DNA of 64,000 bases from Sediminicoccus sp. KRV36 (GTDB lineage: Bacteria; Pseudomonadota; Alphaproteobacteria; Acetobacterales; Acetobacteraceae). Each line of letters starts with the position of its first letter. The stretch's first letter is position 1. The position numbers were made by a program, and so were the translations under genes. This document shows positions 18,031-26,256 of the stretch, one piece after another. The stretch covers positions 3,472,001-3,536,000 of the forward strand of contig NZ_CP085081.1 in NCBI RefSeq assembly GCF_023243115.1, read 5' to 3'. Below the pieces are notes generated by a model. It had not been told where the DNA came from. It worked only from the letters and a program-made list of their open reading frames with translations, and made no database searches.

Positions 18031-18510
18031 TCAGGGTTTCCCCGCAAACACGCCCTTGGCCAGGCGCTCCAGTGCCAGCCGCAACTCCTCGCCGGGCACG
18101 GAATCGAGGCTTTGCGCCACGCGCGGCGGCAACGGACCCGGCGCGGGCCGCTTCGGCCGCATCTCGACGGCGCGCGGCAGCCGCTGGATGAAGGCCAGCT
18201 TGCGCACCACGATTCGCCCCAGATGGCTGTTGATGCGCTGCATCAGCGCGGGCGCGCCCATGCCCAATTCCATCGCCGCCGGCCCTGAGCAGGCCAGCGT
18301 CAAGGTGCCCGCCGAAAGCCGCACGGGCTCCGCCATGCGGGCGATCTCGGGGCCGATGATCTGCGGCCAATCGGCCAGGATCTGCGCCGCATCCGGGCTT
18401 CGCTTGCGAAAGGCCGGGCGTGTCGCGCGCGGAATCAGCGCGCCCAGCTCCTGCGGGCCCGCGAAGACGGATCTGGACAGGAACGGGGCGGGCGTCTCTG
18501 GTTTGGCCAA
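18031..18510 (-). CDS. dciA: DciA/DUF721 family protein (replicative helicase loader)
   Basis: A 159-residue protein with the DUF721 core around ILADWPQIIGPEIARMAEPVRL and LTLACSGPAAMEL. DciA proteins load or activate DnaB in bacteria without DnaC/DnaI. The only start that leaves the domain whole is a TTG at 18508-18510, supported by a strong GGAGGGG site seven bases upstream; an in-frame stop blocks longer forms. The first base of its start is paired with the first base of the mutY ATG, so the two genes diverge with no gap. Confidence 0.85.
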   Translation of the reverse strand: MAKPETPAPFLSRSVFAGPQELGALIPRATRPAFRKRSPDAAQILADWPQIIGPEIARMAEPVRLSAGTLTLACSGPAAMELGMGAPALMQRINSHLGRIVVRKLAFIQRLPRAVEMRPKRPAPGPLPPRVAQSLDSVPGEELRLALERLAKGVFAGKP

Positions 18511-19538
18511 TGCAACACCCCTCCGCTACCGAATTGCTCGCCTGGTATGATCGCTCGGGCCGCCGCCTCGCCTGGCGCGCCCCCCCGAGCGGGACATATG
18601 ACCCTTACCGCATCTGGGTCAGTGAGGTCATGCTCCAACAAACGACGGTCGCGGCTGTCGGGCCCCGTTACGCCCGGTTCCTGGCGCGCTTCCCCGATGT
18701 GGCGGCGCTGGCCGCCGCCGACTGGTCCGAACTGGCCGAGGAATGGGCCGGCCTTGGCTATTACGCCCGCGCGCGGAACCTGCATGCGGCGGCGCGGGCG
18801 ATTGCGGCGGCGGGCGACTTTCCGGCGGATTCCGCGGGGTGGCGCGCCCTGCCCGGCATCGGCCCCTACACGGCCTCGGCCATCGGGGCCATTGCCCTGG
18901 GTGAGGCGCTGGTGCCGCTGGATGGCAATGTGGAGCGCGTGGTGTCGCGGCTTTTCGCCATCGAGACCCCCCTGCCCCAGGCCAAGCCCGAACTGGGCCG
19001 CCTGGCGGACGGCTTCACCGCGCAGCCCGCCATGCGCGCCCGCCCCGGCGATTTCGCCCAGGCGCTGTTTGACCTCGGCGCCACCATTTGCACGCCGCGC
19101 AGCCCTGCCTGCGCCATCTGCCCCTGGCGCGAGGGCTGTCGGGCCGCGGCACTGGGCGTTGCCGCCGCCTTGCCACGCAAATCGCCCAAGGCAGCGCGAA
19201 CGCCGCTGCATGGCGTGCATTTCGCGCTGCTGGACGCCGCGGGGCGCATCCTGCTGGAGCGCCGGCCGGAGAGCGGGTTGCTCGGCGGCATGCTGGCCCT
19301 GCCCGGCACGCCCTGGCGCGCGGAGCCCTGGGCGGATGCGGAGGCGTTGCAACACGCACCACGCCCCGGCCTCAGCTGGCAGGCACGGCCGGGCCTGGCG
19401 CAGCATGGCTTCACCCACCGCGACCTCACCATGCGGCTGATGGCCGCGCAGGTGCCGGAACTGCCGGAAGGCACGCCACTCGACCAGGCCGCGCGCAGCC
19501 TGCCGAGTGCCATGCGAAAACTGCTCCCGCTGCTGTGA
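18510..19538 (+). CDS. mutY: A/G-specific adenine glycosylase
   Basis: A 342-residue base-excision repair enzyme that removes adenine opposite 8-oxoguanine. The catalytic Glu is in SEVMLQQTT, the helix-hairpin-helix is LPGIGPYTASAIGAIA with the Asp in PLDGNVERV, and the iron-sulfur cluster ligands are C-x6-C-x2-C-x5-C (CTPRSPACAICPWREGC). The C-terminal part is the NUDIX-like 8-oxoG-sensing domain. The ATG at 18510 has no clear ribosome-binding site. It diverges from dciA, sharing the same start position. Confidence 0.95.
   Translation: MQHPSATELLAWYDRSGRRLAWRAPPSGTYDPYRIWVSEVMLQQTTVAAVGPRYARFLARFPDVAALAAADWSELAEEWAGLGYYARARNLHAAARAIAAAGDFPADSAGWRALPGIGPYTASAIGAIALGEALVPLDGNVERVVSRLFAIETPLPQAKPELGRLADGFTAQPAMRARPGDFAQALFDLGATICTPRSPACAICPWREGCRAAALGVAAALPRKSPKAARTPLHGVHFALLDAAGRILLERRPESGLLGGMLALPGTPWRAEPWADAEALQHAPRPGLSWQARPGLAQHGFTHRDLTMRLMAAQVPELPEGTPLDQAARSLPSAMRKLLPLL
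18518..18524 (-). promoter_or_regulatory. ribosome-binding site that sets the TTG start of dciA
   Basis: Minus-strand GGAGGGG ends seven bases before the TTG at 18508-18510. It lies inside the first codons of mutY on the opposite strand. Confidence 0.6.
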
Positions 19539-19547
19539 CCGCGGCGG

Positions 19548-20039
19548 CTATTCCGTAGCGCGGCGGGTCAGCCGGGCCAGGAAGGCCTCGGTCGCCGCCT
19601 GGGCCGGCGCGTCCTGCCCGATCCCGTGCCGCGCGAAGATGCGGCTGGCGATATCCTCGCCGCTGCTGCGCGTGACGAAAACCCGGCCCGCATCATCCTC
19701 CCAGACCAGGGCACGCATCGGCAGGTCGAGGGCCAGGGTGGGCTGGGCGCGCATGGCGGGCGTGCCGGCGCCAGGATTGCCGAAGAAGATCACCACGCGG
19801 GGACGCAGGGGCATTTGCAAGGCCGCCGCAACTGCGGCGTGGTCAATTTCGGTGAAGACGACCCAACCGGCCTCACGCACCGCCAGGGCGAAGCGGTCCA
19901 GCGTCTGGCGCAGGGTATGCGCGCTGGCCTGCGTGACCAGCCCGCTGGCTTCCCCCTGGGCGCGCACAGGCACTAGAGCCGGCATGAGCAGGGTGCAGAA
20001 CAGCGCGAGCTGTGCGGCGCGAGACAGCGGATCGGTCAT
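19548..20039 (-). CDS. exported DUF302 domain protein (core copy)
   Basis: A 163-residue protein with a hydrophobic signal segment at residues about 9-28 and one DUF302 domain (REAGWVVFTEIDHAA, VVIFFGNPGAGTP, ALDLPMRALVWED). DUF302 proteins are periplasmic or cytosolic small proteins often next to thiosulfate and sulfur-oxidation genes; the biochemical role is unknown. The ATG at 20037-20039 avoids a charged run upstream. It converges with mutY. A paralogue with roughly two thirds identical residues over the domain lies in the island at 33993-34466. Confidence 0.85.
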   Translation of the reverse strand: MTDPLSRAAQLALFCTLLMPALVPVRAQGEASGLVTQASAHTLRQTLDRFALAVREAGWVVFTEIDHAAVAAALQMPLRPRVVIFFGNPGAGTPAMRAQPTLALDLPMRALVWEDDAGRVFVTRSSGEDIASRIFARHGIGQDAPAQAATEAFLARLTRRATE

Positions 20040-20054
20040 CCGGCGTTTTCGCAC

Positions 20055-20717
20055 GCACTGGCGCGAAGGTTACGCGGCGGCATCCAGCGCGCCGCAAAAT
20101 CTTTTCACCAGCGCCGCCCGCATGCGCCATCCCCCGCGTGCTCGATCGCCGCCTCGATGCTGGGCGGCAGTGCCCTTCGCTCATTCTGCCAATCCGGCCG
20201 GCCAACATTCTCAGGATGGAGCCGCCGCGATGAGGCGGTGCGGCGCATCCCGGCGGTCATCTGGGCGCTGGCCCGGTCCCTGAGATGACCATCTGGTTGG
20301 ACGTCTCATGCACCGCGCGCGCCGCTCACGGGGCAGGAAGCAACAGGTTCCGGCAAGTGCCAGGCCAGGGGATCAATCGGCCGGCCGAGGAGCCTGTCCG
20401 AAACATCTCTGGCCGGGGCGGTGTTGTTCCGACTCACGGCCTGGCTTGAGCAAGACCTTGCGCCCCTGGGACGTGGATTGGAGGTGGCTTCTGCCGCCCT
20501 CAGTGCCTGAGTTCGTGCCGCCCGGCCACCCGACGGTGAAGACCACTGAAATGTATGCCGACTGGCTGGTCAGCGCCCCGGAATGAGGCTGCGCCTCTTG
20601 CGTGCCGTCCTGCGGGCGGGCATGTAGGCGCGTAACGGACGCCATTTTCCAGATCCGGCACTAAAGCCGGCACAAGCCCACGAGTGACGAGGCGGGAAAT
20701 GGCGATAAACCGCCGCT
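20055..20717. other. intergenic region before tRNA-Ser with a recombinase remnant
   Basis: No intact gene seen. It lies between the divergent DUF302 gene and tRNA-Ser(CGA). Frames are short and lack ribosome-binding sites. The only recognisable piece is a possible tyrosine-recombinase C terminus ending at 20586. The promoter of the tRNA and of the DUF302 gene should be here, but no clear -35/-10 pair stands out. Confidence 0.5.
20500..20586 (+). pseudogene. possible remnant of a tyrosine recombinase C terminus
   Basis: The frame reads PGHPTVKTTEMYADWL and then stops at 20584-20586. This resembles the last helix of phage-type integrases, where GH, K/TT and the nucleophilic Tyr occur as LGHxxxxTTxxYxH. 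Only about 25 residues match, with no catalytic Arg upstream. Its place 130 bases from a tRNA that bears an att-like repeat fits a decayed integrase, but chance similarity is possible. Confidence 0.3.
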
Positions 20718-20976
<259 letters not shown>

Positions 20977-21098
20977 CGAAAATATCCAGGAATAACAAGC
21001 CATTGAGAGCATGCTGCAACCAGGGAATTCGATCTACACTCGACACCCAGGTGATGCTGGCACTGCAATCGGTTCGGATTTTTTGCCTGGCCGCTCAG

Positions 21099-21815
21099 TC
21101 AGTTCACCAGACCGATGACTCGGTTGCCGGTGCTATCCACCCGCATTTCGAGCGCTCGAGACATCGACAGGACGTATGAGGTCGAGCTGCCAAGCGCGAA
21201 CGGGTAAATGATCGGAGCGGAGTCGATATTGGCGACGTTCATCGCATGGCCGGCATTTCTCAGGCACGCCTCGACAAGCCACGCAGCAACCGCCGATCCG
21301 TGCAGATCAATCTCATTGCTGCGAACAATCCGCTTGCCCTGGTTCATTCTCTCGATCGCGCCCCAGTGCGCCTGAGACTGGAGAACCATGTTCGTCATAC
21401 GACGAGTTCCTTCACGCTCACCGTAGATTTCGGCCATCCGCCTGTGAACCTCTGCAGATGTGCAATCGCCCTGCAGCGCTGTCAGCCGACCCACGATCTC
21501 AGCCACTTTCCCGAAAAAGGGATACGTGGCGATGGCCATGCCCCATGTAAGAGCGGTAATGGAAGTGCCGGGTTCCTGTCGATAGATTTGTACACCTCGA
21601 TCTGCGAACTGAACCAAGTCCTGGCGTGGTTCTAGCCACAACCGATTCAGCACCGTTCGGGTCTTTTTCTTGGCAGCGAGACCTACATGCGACGCATCTA
21701 GAAGCCCGGTAAGGTCATCAAGTGCCGCAATGCCAGCCCTCACGCGAAGTGCACCTGCGGCCCAGTCCAATTGAATGAAACGGTCGAATCCAATTTGACT
21801 TACAGACGAACTCAT
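21099..21815 (-). CDS. protein in the BrxA position of a BREX type 3 locus
   Basis: A 238-residue protein whose ATG overlaps the pglZ stop by four bases. In BREX type 3 loci the gene after pglZ is usually brxA; here the stretch RRMTNMVLQSQAHWGAIER and the helix AAWLVEACLRNAG are compatible with that DUF1819-like family, but I cannot confirm the homology. The gene appears intact, with lower GC than the core. Since upstream genes of the locus are broken, it probably no longer acts in defence as a system. Confidence 0.5.
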   Translation of the reverse strand: MSSSVSQIGFDRFIQLDWAAGALRVRAGIAALDDLTGLLDASHVGLAAKKKTRTVLNRLWLEPRQDLVQFADRGVQIYRQEPGTSITALTWGMAIATYPFFGKVAEIVGRLTALQGDCTSAEVHRRMAEIYGEREGTRRMTNMVLQSQAHWGAIERMNQGKRIVRSNEIDLHGSAVAAWLVEACLRNAGHAMNVANIDSAPIIYPFALGSSTSYVLSMSRALEMRVDSTGNRVIGLVN

Positions 21816-22815
21816 GAAGCATCTCGCATGAAATTTATTTTTACGAACGGGACGACCAGTTCCTCCAGCGAAAGTCCGCCGTGCGCAACAATCTGATCAT
21901 CCTTTGGAACAAATGCCTCCCCGGTCCGGGCGTATAGCGGCAAGAAGTCGGGAGGTAGTCCAGGGATATCAAATCGAAGGGCACCAAATTCTGCTGGCAC
22001 CGATGCCGCGAGGGCTTCGCTGCGATACGTTCGTACTCGCTCGCCCCTGATCTCTGATACGACTCCCTGGCTAAGCCGGCCGATCCCTTTCGCCTCGACG
22101 TTGCCGTGATCCGCGGTGAGATAGATCTGATAATCGTGCTCAGCGAGCAGGAGGAGTAGCGTCTCGACGAAGCCGGTGTCGCACCACGCGCCAATCTGAC
22201 CGGTGATGCCTCGCTTGCCCAACATCGCCCCGTGGACGATTTCATCGATCATGTCGATGACTATGCCGGCGACTTTCGTGGTCGGCCTGGAAATGGCGGC
22301 CTCCAGCTCAGGCAACTGCTCAGTTCGCTTAAGGCTTTTCTGATAAAAGACTTCCGATTTACGCAGGCCGTTGTCTTGCCAAAAGCGCGCCCACAGTGAT
22401 GCCTCCTGCGAGGTGGTATCGATGGAACTTGCGAATTCGCGCGGCTTAAGGCCGGAGAATAATGCCTGCCGCGAGACCGATGTGAGTGTAGGCAACCACG
22501 CAAAGCACGCCCCCTCATCCACTGTAAATCCAGGAACGCGTTCTGCCAGGTACTCGCGGATCTGGATCCACTGGTCCATCGCGAGGCCGTCGAACACGAG
22601 GAGCGCGATGCGCTCCTCCCCGGCGTTGCGGCGCAACGAAAGAAACCGAGGCACGTGATGAACCATGACCGGCCCCTTCGCGGCTGGGAGAGACGGCAGG
22701 TCGGCAAAATGAGCGAAAAGCCAGCCCTTCAAACGCTCGTCGGCGTCGCGCTGCAGCTGCCGGAGCTGCTGTAGAAGTGGCGCTGCGATGGCTGCGTTCA
22801 GACCGTGGAACCTTG
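21812..22815 (-). pseudogene. pglZ: BREX phosphatase PglZ, 5'-truncated
   Basis: The frame yields about 334 residues of a PglZ C-terminal half, starting near [17 protein letters not shown] at the deletion junction. Alkaline-phosphatase-superfamily metal motifs remain: [12 protein letters not shown] and YLTADHGNVEAKG. Full-length PglZ proteins are roughly twice this size. No start codon with a ribosome-binding site exists; a TTG at 22732 is the first alternative start. The upstream end runs directly into brxC in another frame, so the N-terminal half and the genes between were deleted. Confidence 0.8.
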
Positions 22816-23147
22816 AACTTCCCAGCGATCGCAGCGGCAGCCTCCGCGACCCGGGGGTGCCGGATCATCGAGACATAGGCAGCATCCTCTGCAACAAGCG
22901 AAAGCACCGACATAAGGTGCGACTTACCGGTGCCATAGTTGCCAACGATGAGAACACCTTTGTGGTCTACCGCTTCATCGAATGAGAGTTGGGGGATCAT
23001 GAGTTTTGCGATCCGCTCGGCCATGTCATCGGAAATGACGTAGGTCGAAACCAGCTTCTTCGCTTCGGCTGGGCGGTTGGCGTCGAGCAGCTGAATGACC
23101 GATTCGATCGGCTCGAACTGAATCAGATCCCCATAGCGCATCGGCAT
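22809..23147 (-). pseudogene. brxC: BREX ATPase BrxC, N-terminal fragment
   Basis: From the ATG at 23145-23147 (AGGGA site upstream) the frame encodes about 113 residues of Brx[21 protein letters not shown], then the P-loop [12 protein letters not shown] near residues 69-78 and [20 protein letters not shown]. After that it continues out of frame through pglZ sequence, with low-complexity Arg/Ala/Ser residues until a stop at 22515. BrxC is normally over 1,000 residues, so this gene is dead. It starts 14 bases after the brxF stop. Confidence 0.82.
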
Positions 23148-23160
23148 CCAGTCTTTCCCT

Positions 23161-23619
23161 TTATTGAATTTTGAACGGGACCAGGCCTTCGACGCCGTAG
23201 TCCTGATGTTCTGGATGGCCCGCACTGGCGTAGGAAAGTCGCCCGTCCCGGAGCTCTCCGGGCCAAACTGCAGCGACACGACGCGCATGCGCATATCGCC
23301 TCAATAGGTCCAAAGGACTGAGCCGCAGGGCGCCATCGAACAGCAGTTCGATGTTGTCCAAAAGCAGGAGCCCGCGGCTCGCAGCCTCGTCAGCCAACTG
23401 CTTGAGTAGATCCGGAGCAAGCAAGTGCCGCTGCGTGCTGGGTATTGCGAGTAACTGGCGGCCTAGCGTCGCGCCAACACGCAAAACCGGCACGTTCCTG
23501 CGCTCCGATAGCTGAGCAAGTAGATCGGTCTTGCCGGATCTTGGCGGACCTACCAAGAGCACGAGCTTGCTGTTTAGGCTGGCAATGTCATCGACGAGGC
23601 GGTCAAGCATGTCGATCAC
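23161..23619 (-). CDS. brxF: BREX type 3 P-loop protein BrxF
   Basis: A 152-residue small ATPase with Walker A GPPRSGKT at residues 24-31 and a Walker B-like [11 protein letters not shown]. It is the first gene of BREX-3 loci, followed by brxC as here. The gene looks intact. A GTG at 23619 or an ATG at 23610 could start it. About 48 bases upstream lies a near-palindrome ACTATCGACAGT (23667-23678) that could be an operator of the BREX transcript. Confidence 0.82.
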   Translation of the reverse strand: MIDMLDRLVDDIASLNSKLVLLVGPPRSGKTDLLAQLSERRNVPVLRVGATLGRQLLAIPSTQRHLLAPDLLKQLADEAASRGLLLLDNIELLFDGALRLSPLDLLRRYAHARRVAAVWPGELRDGRLSYASAGHPEHQDYGVEGLVPFKIQ

Positions 23620-23746
23620 GCTTCCGCCCCCGCGCTCGCCGAGACACTGTCAGCAAAGACATGTGCACTATCGACAGTACTAGAGTCTGTTGGAAGAACG
23701 ACATGCGCCAGGCACACCGGATCAAGGCCTCTGGACCAAGCCATCG

Positions 23747-23947
23747 TCAGGCTTTGGGGGAAGGTCGTGAGGGGTGGTCCGCTGGCGACTTACCGTCGTC
23801 AATCGCCTTCAGTCGGCCAAACTCTTCGATGGCCATCACGACGACAACCGGGCGCCCATGCTTCGCAACGATGACCGGTTCGGCACGCGCCAGATCGATC
23901 AGCCGGCCAAATCCGTACTTCGCTTCCTTCGCGGTAAGCGTCAGCAT
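23747..23947 (-). CDS. Phd/YefM-type antitoxin without visible toxin
   Basis: A 66-residue protein with the prevent-host-death fold: LTAKEAKYGFGRLIDLARAEPVIVAKHGRPVVVVMAIEEF. Such antitoxins bind their own promoter and neutralise a Doc, RelE or VapC-like toxin encoded just downstream. Here only about 130 bases separate its stop from the start of brxF, too little for a toxin, and nothing upstream fits. The ATG at 23945-23947 is preferred over a TTG six bases earlier. Confidence 0.8.
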   Translation of the reverse strand: MLTLTAKEAKYGFGRLIDLARAEPVIVAKHGRPVVVVMAIEEFGRLKAIDDGKSPADHPSRPSPKA

Positions 23948-24046
23948 TTCCAATCCCCGGAGACAGCCCGAGGATTGGCCATTTTGGCCGGAACCACAAC
24001 CCGGTTTTGTCGGACAGGTTGAAATTTACATTGCCAATAGGCCCTT

Positions 24047-24403
24047 TCATGCTGTCGGCTGCTGCCACCACTCCACCGGAAACGGCTCCATCAGCCCAGG
24101 CAGCGTCATCCCATCCGGCTGCCGCCCGTCCAGGATCGCCTCCACGATGGCGGGGGACAGCAGCGTGAGGCGCAGCAGGCGCGAGACGTAAGACGAGTTG
24201 ATCTTCTCGGCGGCCGCCAGTTCGTCGATCGTGCCGTAGCGACCCGCCTCCATCATCCGCCGCCACCGAAACGCCCGGGCCACAGCCTTCACCAGCGTGG
24301 TGTCCGCAGCCGAGGGGCCTTGGTTCGTGGCGGTGGCATGCGTCACGCCTCCTGCTTCGGTGTGGTGGTCAGGGTCCAGGGGGATCCACGCGGCGTGCGG
24401 CAC
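24047..24403 (-). CDS. HTH-containing phage-associated protein (recombinase/DUF2924 neighbourhood type)
   Basis: About 118 residues. The core LVKAVARAFRWRRMMEAGRYGTIDELAAAEKINSSYVSR forms a helix-turn-helix, followed by LTLLSPAIVEAILDGRQP and the end LPGLMEPFPVEWWQQ. I know this form from short genes next to large serine recombinases and DUF2924 genes in alphaproteobacterial mobile elements. No recombinase remains beside it. The start may be internal, at a GTG before THATATNQ. Confidence 0.6.
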   Translation of the reverse strand: MPHAAWIPLDPDHHTEAGGVTHATATNQGPSAADTTLVKAVARAFRWRRMMEAGRYGTIDELAAAEKINSSYVSRLLRLTLLSPAIVEAILDGRQPDGMTLPGLMEPFPVEWWQQPTA

Positions 24404-24420
24404 TGCCGGCGGCGAGGCCC

Positions 24421-26244
24421 ATGCGCATGGCTAGCAGCAGTTCGGCGGCGGCCCAGCCGGAGGCGCCCATCTCGCGGGCGGTGGTCAGCGCCGCCGGCAT
24501 GTCGAGATCAAGGCCGGCCATGGTCGCCGTGGCGCAGGTGGTGCCGGCGGCCCAGGCTGCGGCGCCCTCGACACTGGCTTGCGCGCCGACCTCCAGCCTG
24601 GGCGGCTTTGACTTCGGCTCCATCTTTTCCGGCATCGGCTCGGCGCTGGGCGGGCTGTTCCGCGCCGAGGGCGGGCCGGTCGCGGGCGGCCAGCCCTACA
24701 TCGTGGGCGAGCGCGGCCCCGAATGGTTCGTGCCGAACCGCAGCGGCACGGTGCTGCCCAACGGCATGGCGCCGGGCGGGCCGGTGATCAACCAGAGCAT
24801 CACCATCGATGCGCGCGGCGCCGACGCCGGTGTCGAGGCGCGGCTGTCCGCCATCGTCGAGGGCGCCGACACCATCATGGATCCGCGTACCGGCGCCACC
24901 GGCTGGTCCGACAATCCGGCGCTGTGCCTGGCCTGGTACCTGACCTCGCCCTTTGGCTGGCGCGCCGCCTGGGCCGACATCGACCTGCCAGCGTTGATGG
25001 CCGCGGCCAACATCTGCGACGAGATCATGGGCCGCCGCGATGGCACCGCCGAGCGCCGCTACACCGTCAACGGCGCCGTCACCCTGGGCGAGGGCAAGAT
25101 CGCCATCACCCGCAAGCTCGTCGCTGCCATGGCGGGCGCGCTGGTGGTCTCGGGCGGGCGCTTCTACATCCACGCGGGGGCGCCGGCGTTGCCGGCGGCG
25201 ACCCTCACCTCGGACGATCTGCGTGGCGACGTGACCATCGTCGGCTCCCGCCCGCGACGGGATCTCTTCAACGGGGTGCGCGCCGTCTATGTCGAGCCGG
25301 CCGCGGCCTGGCAGCCGACCGACGCGCCGCCGCTGCTCGCCAGCAACTACGTCACCGAGGATGGCGGCGAGGCGATCTACCGCGACATGGAGTTCCCGCT
25401 CACCACCTCGGCCGCCACCGTCCAGCGCCTGATGAAAATCGAGCTGGAGCGCAACCGCCGCCAGCGCGAGGTGGCGATGCAGGCCAACCTCTCGGCGCTG
25501 CGCCTGCGGCCCTGGGATGGGGTGACGGTGGCGCTGGAACGGCTCACGCCCTTTCCGGCCCGCGTGACCGGCTGGGCGCTGGCGCCAGATGGCGGGGTGA
25601 ACCTGCAATTGGCGGAGGAGGATCCCGCGGTCTGGGCCTGGAACCCGGCGACGGATGAGCGGGCGACGGGGCAGAACCCCTCGGTGGTGCTGCCGAACCC
25701 GGGCGTGATCGCCGCGCCTGCCGCGATCGTGGTGGAGACGCCGCTCGGGACATCATTCACCGCGATCGCCGTCTCCTGGACCGCCGTGGGCTCCGCCTAT
25801 CTCGCGGGCTACGAGATCGAGTTCCGGCCGGCCTCGATTGCGATCTGGCAGGGCTATGCGGGCGGCTTCGGCGCGACCGCCGTCGCCATCACCACCGCGG
25901 AGCCCACGGCATTCCGCGTGCGGGCGCAGGCGCGCAGCGGCGCGGTGTCGGGCTGGCGCGAGGCGCTGGTCCCGGCCGCCGTCTCGGCACCCACCGCGAC
26001 CGGCATCGCTGGCGGGGTTCGACTGTCCGGCGGCTTTCCCGCGGACGGGGTGCGGCTGCAGGTGTTCGAGGCCAGCAGCGCCAGCCTTGCCGCCGCAACC
26101 AAGCTGGCCGCCGAGCCGACAGCACTCCCTTGGGATCGCACCGGCCTCACCACCGGCCAGACCCGCTGGTACTGGCTGCGCAGCGTTTCGGCCGAGGGCA
26201 ACGTCTCCGCCTTCGCCGGCCCGGTCACCGCCACAGCCCTCTGA
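24421..26244 (+). CDS. chimeric prophage tail protein (tape-measure C terminus fused to tail-tip J-like protein)
   Basis: A 607-residue frame with two unrelated phage parts. Residues up to about 152 carry the C-terminal end of a tape-measure protein: GGFDFGSIFSGIGSALGGLF, AEGGPVAGGQPYIVGERGPE. From about residue 155 (DPRTGATGWSDNPALCLAWYL) the sequence is the middle of a tail-tip host-specificity protein, followed by fibronectin-like segments with YEIEFRPAS and RWYWLRSVSAEGN. The parts belong to separate genes in intact phages, so a deletion near base 24880 joined them in frame. The true start is unknown, and expression is doubtful. Confidence 0.7.
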   Translation: MRMASSSSAAAQPEAPISRAVVSAAGMSRSRPAMVAVAQVVPAAQAAAPSTLACAPTSSLGGFDFGSIFSGIGSALGGLFRAEGGPVAGGQPYIVGERGPEWFVPNRSGTVLPNGMAPGGPVINQSITIDARGADAGVEARLSAIVEGADTIMDPRTGATGWSDNPALCLAWYLTSPFGWRAAWADIDLPALMAAANICDEIMGRRDGTAERRYTVNGAVTLGEGKIAITRKLVAAMAGALVVSGGRFYIHAGAPALPAATLTSDDLRGDVTIVGSRPRRDLFNGVRAVYVEPAAAWQPTDAPPLLASNYVTEDGGEAIYRDMEFPLTTSAATVQRLMKIELERNRRQREVAMQANLSALRLRPWDGVTVALERLTPFPARVTGWALAPDGGVNLQLAEEDPAVWAWNPATDERATGQNPSVVLPNPGVIAAPAAIVVETPLGTSFTAIAVSWTAVGSAYLAGYEIEFRPASIAIWQGYAGGFGATAVAITTAEPTAFRVRAQARSGAVSGWREALVPAAVSAPTATGIAGGVRLSGGFPADGVRLQVFEASSASLAAATKLAAEPTALPWDRTGLTTGQTRWYWLRSVSAEGNVSAFAGPVTATAL

Positions 26245-26256
26245 TCGGAGAACGCC

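Noticed and set aside
22515..22808. Continuation of the brxC frame as a genuine domain
   Set aside because: The same bases encode well-conserved PglZ sequence in another frame, so the brxC-frame translation there is out-of-frame noise.
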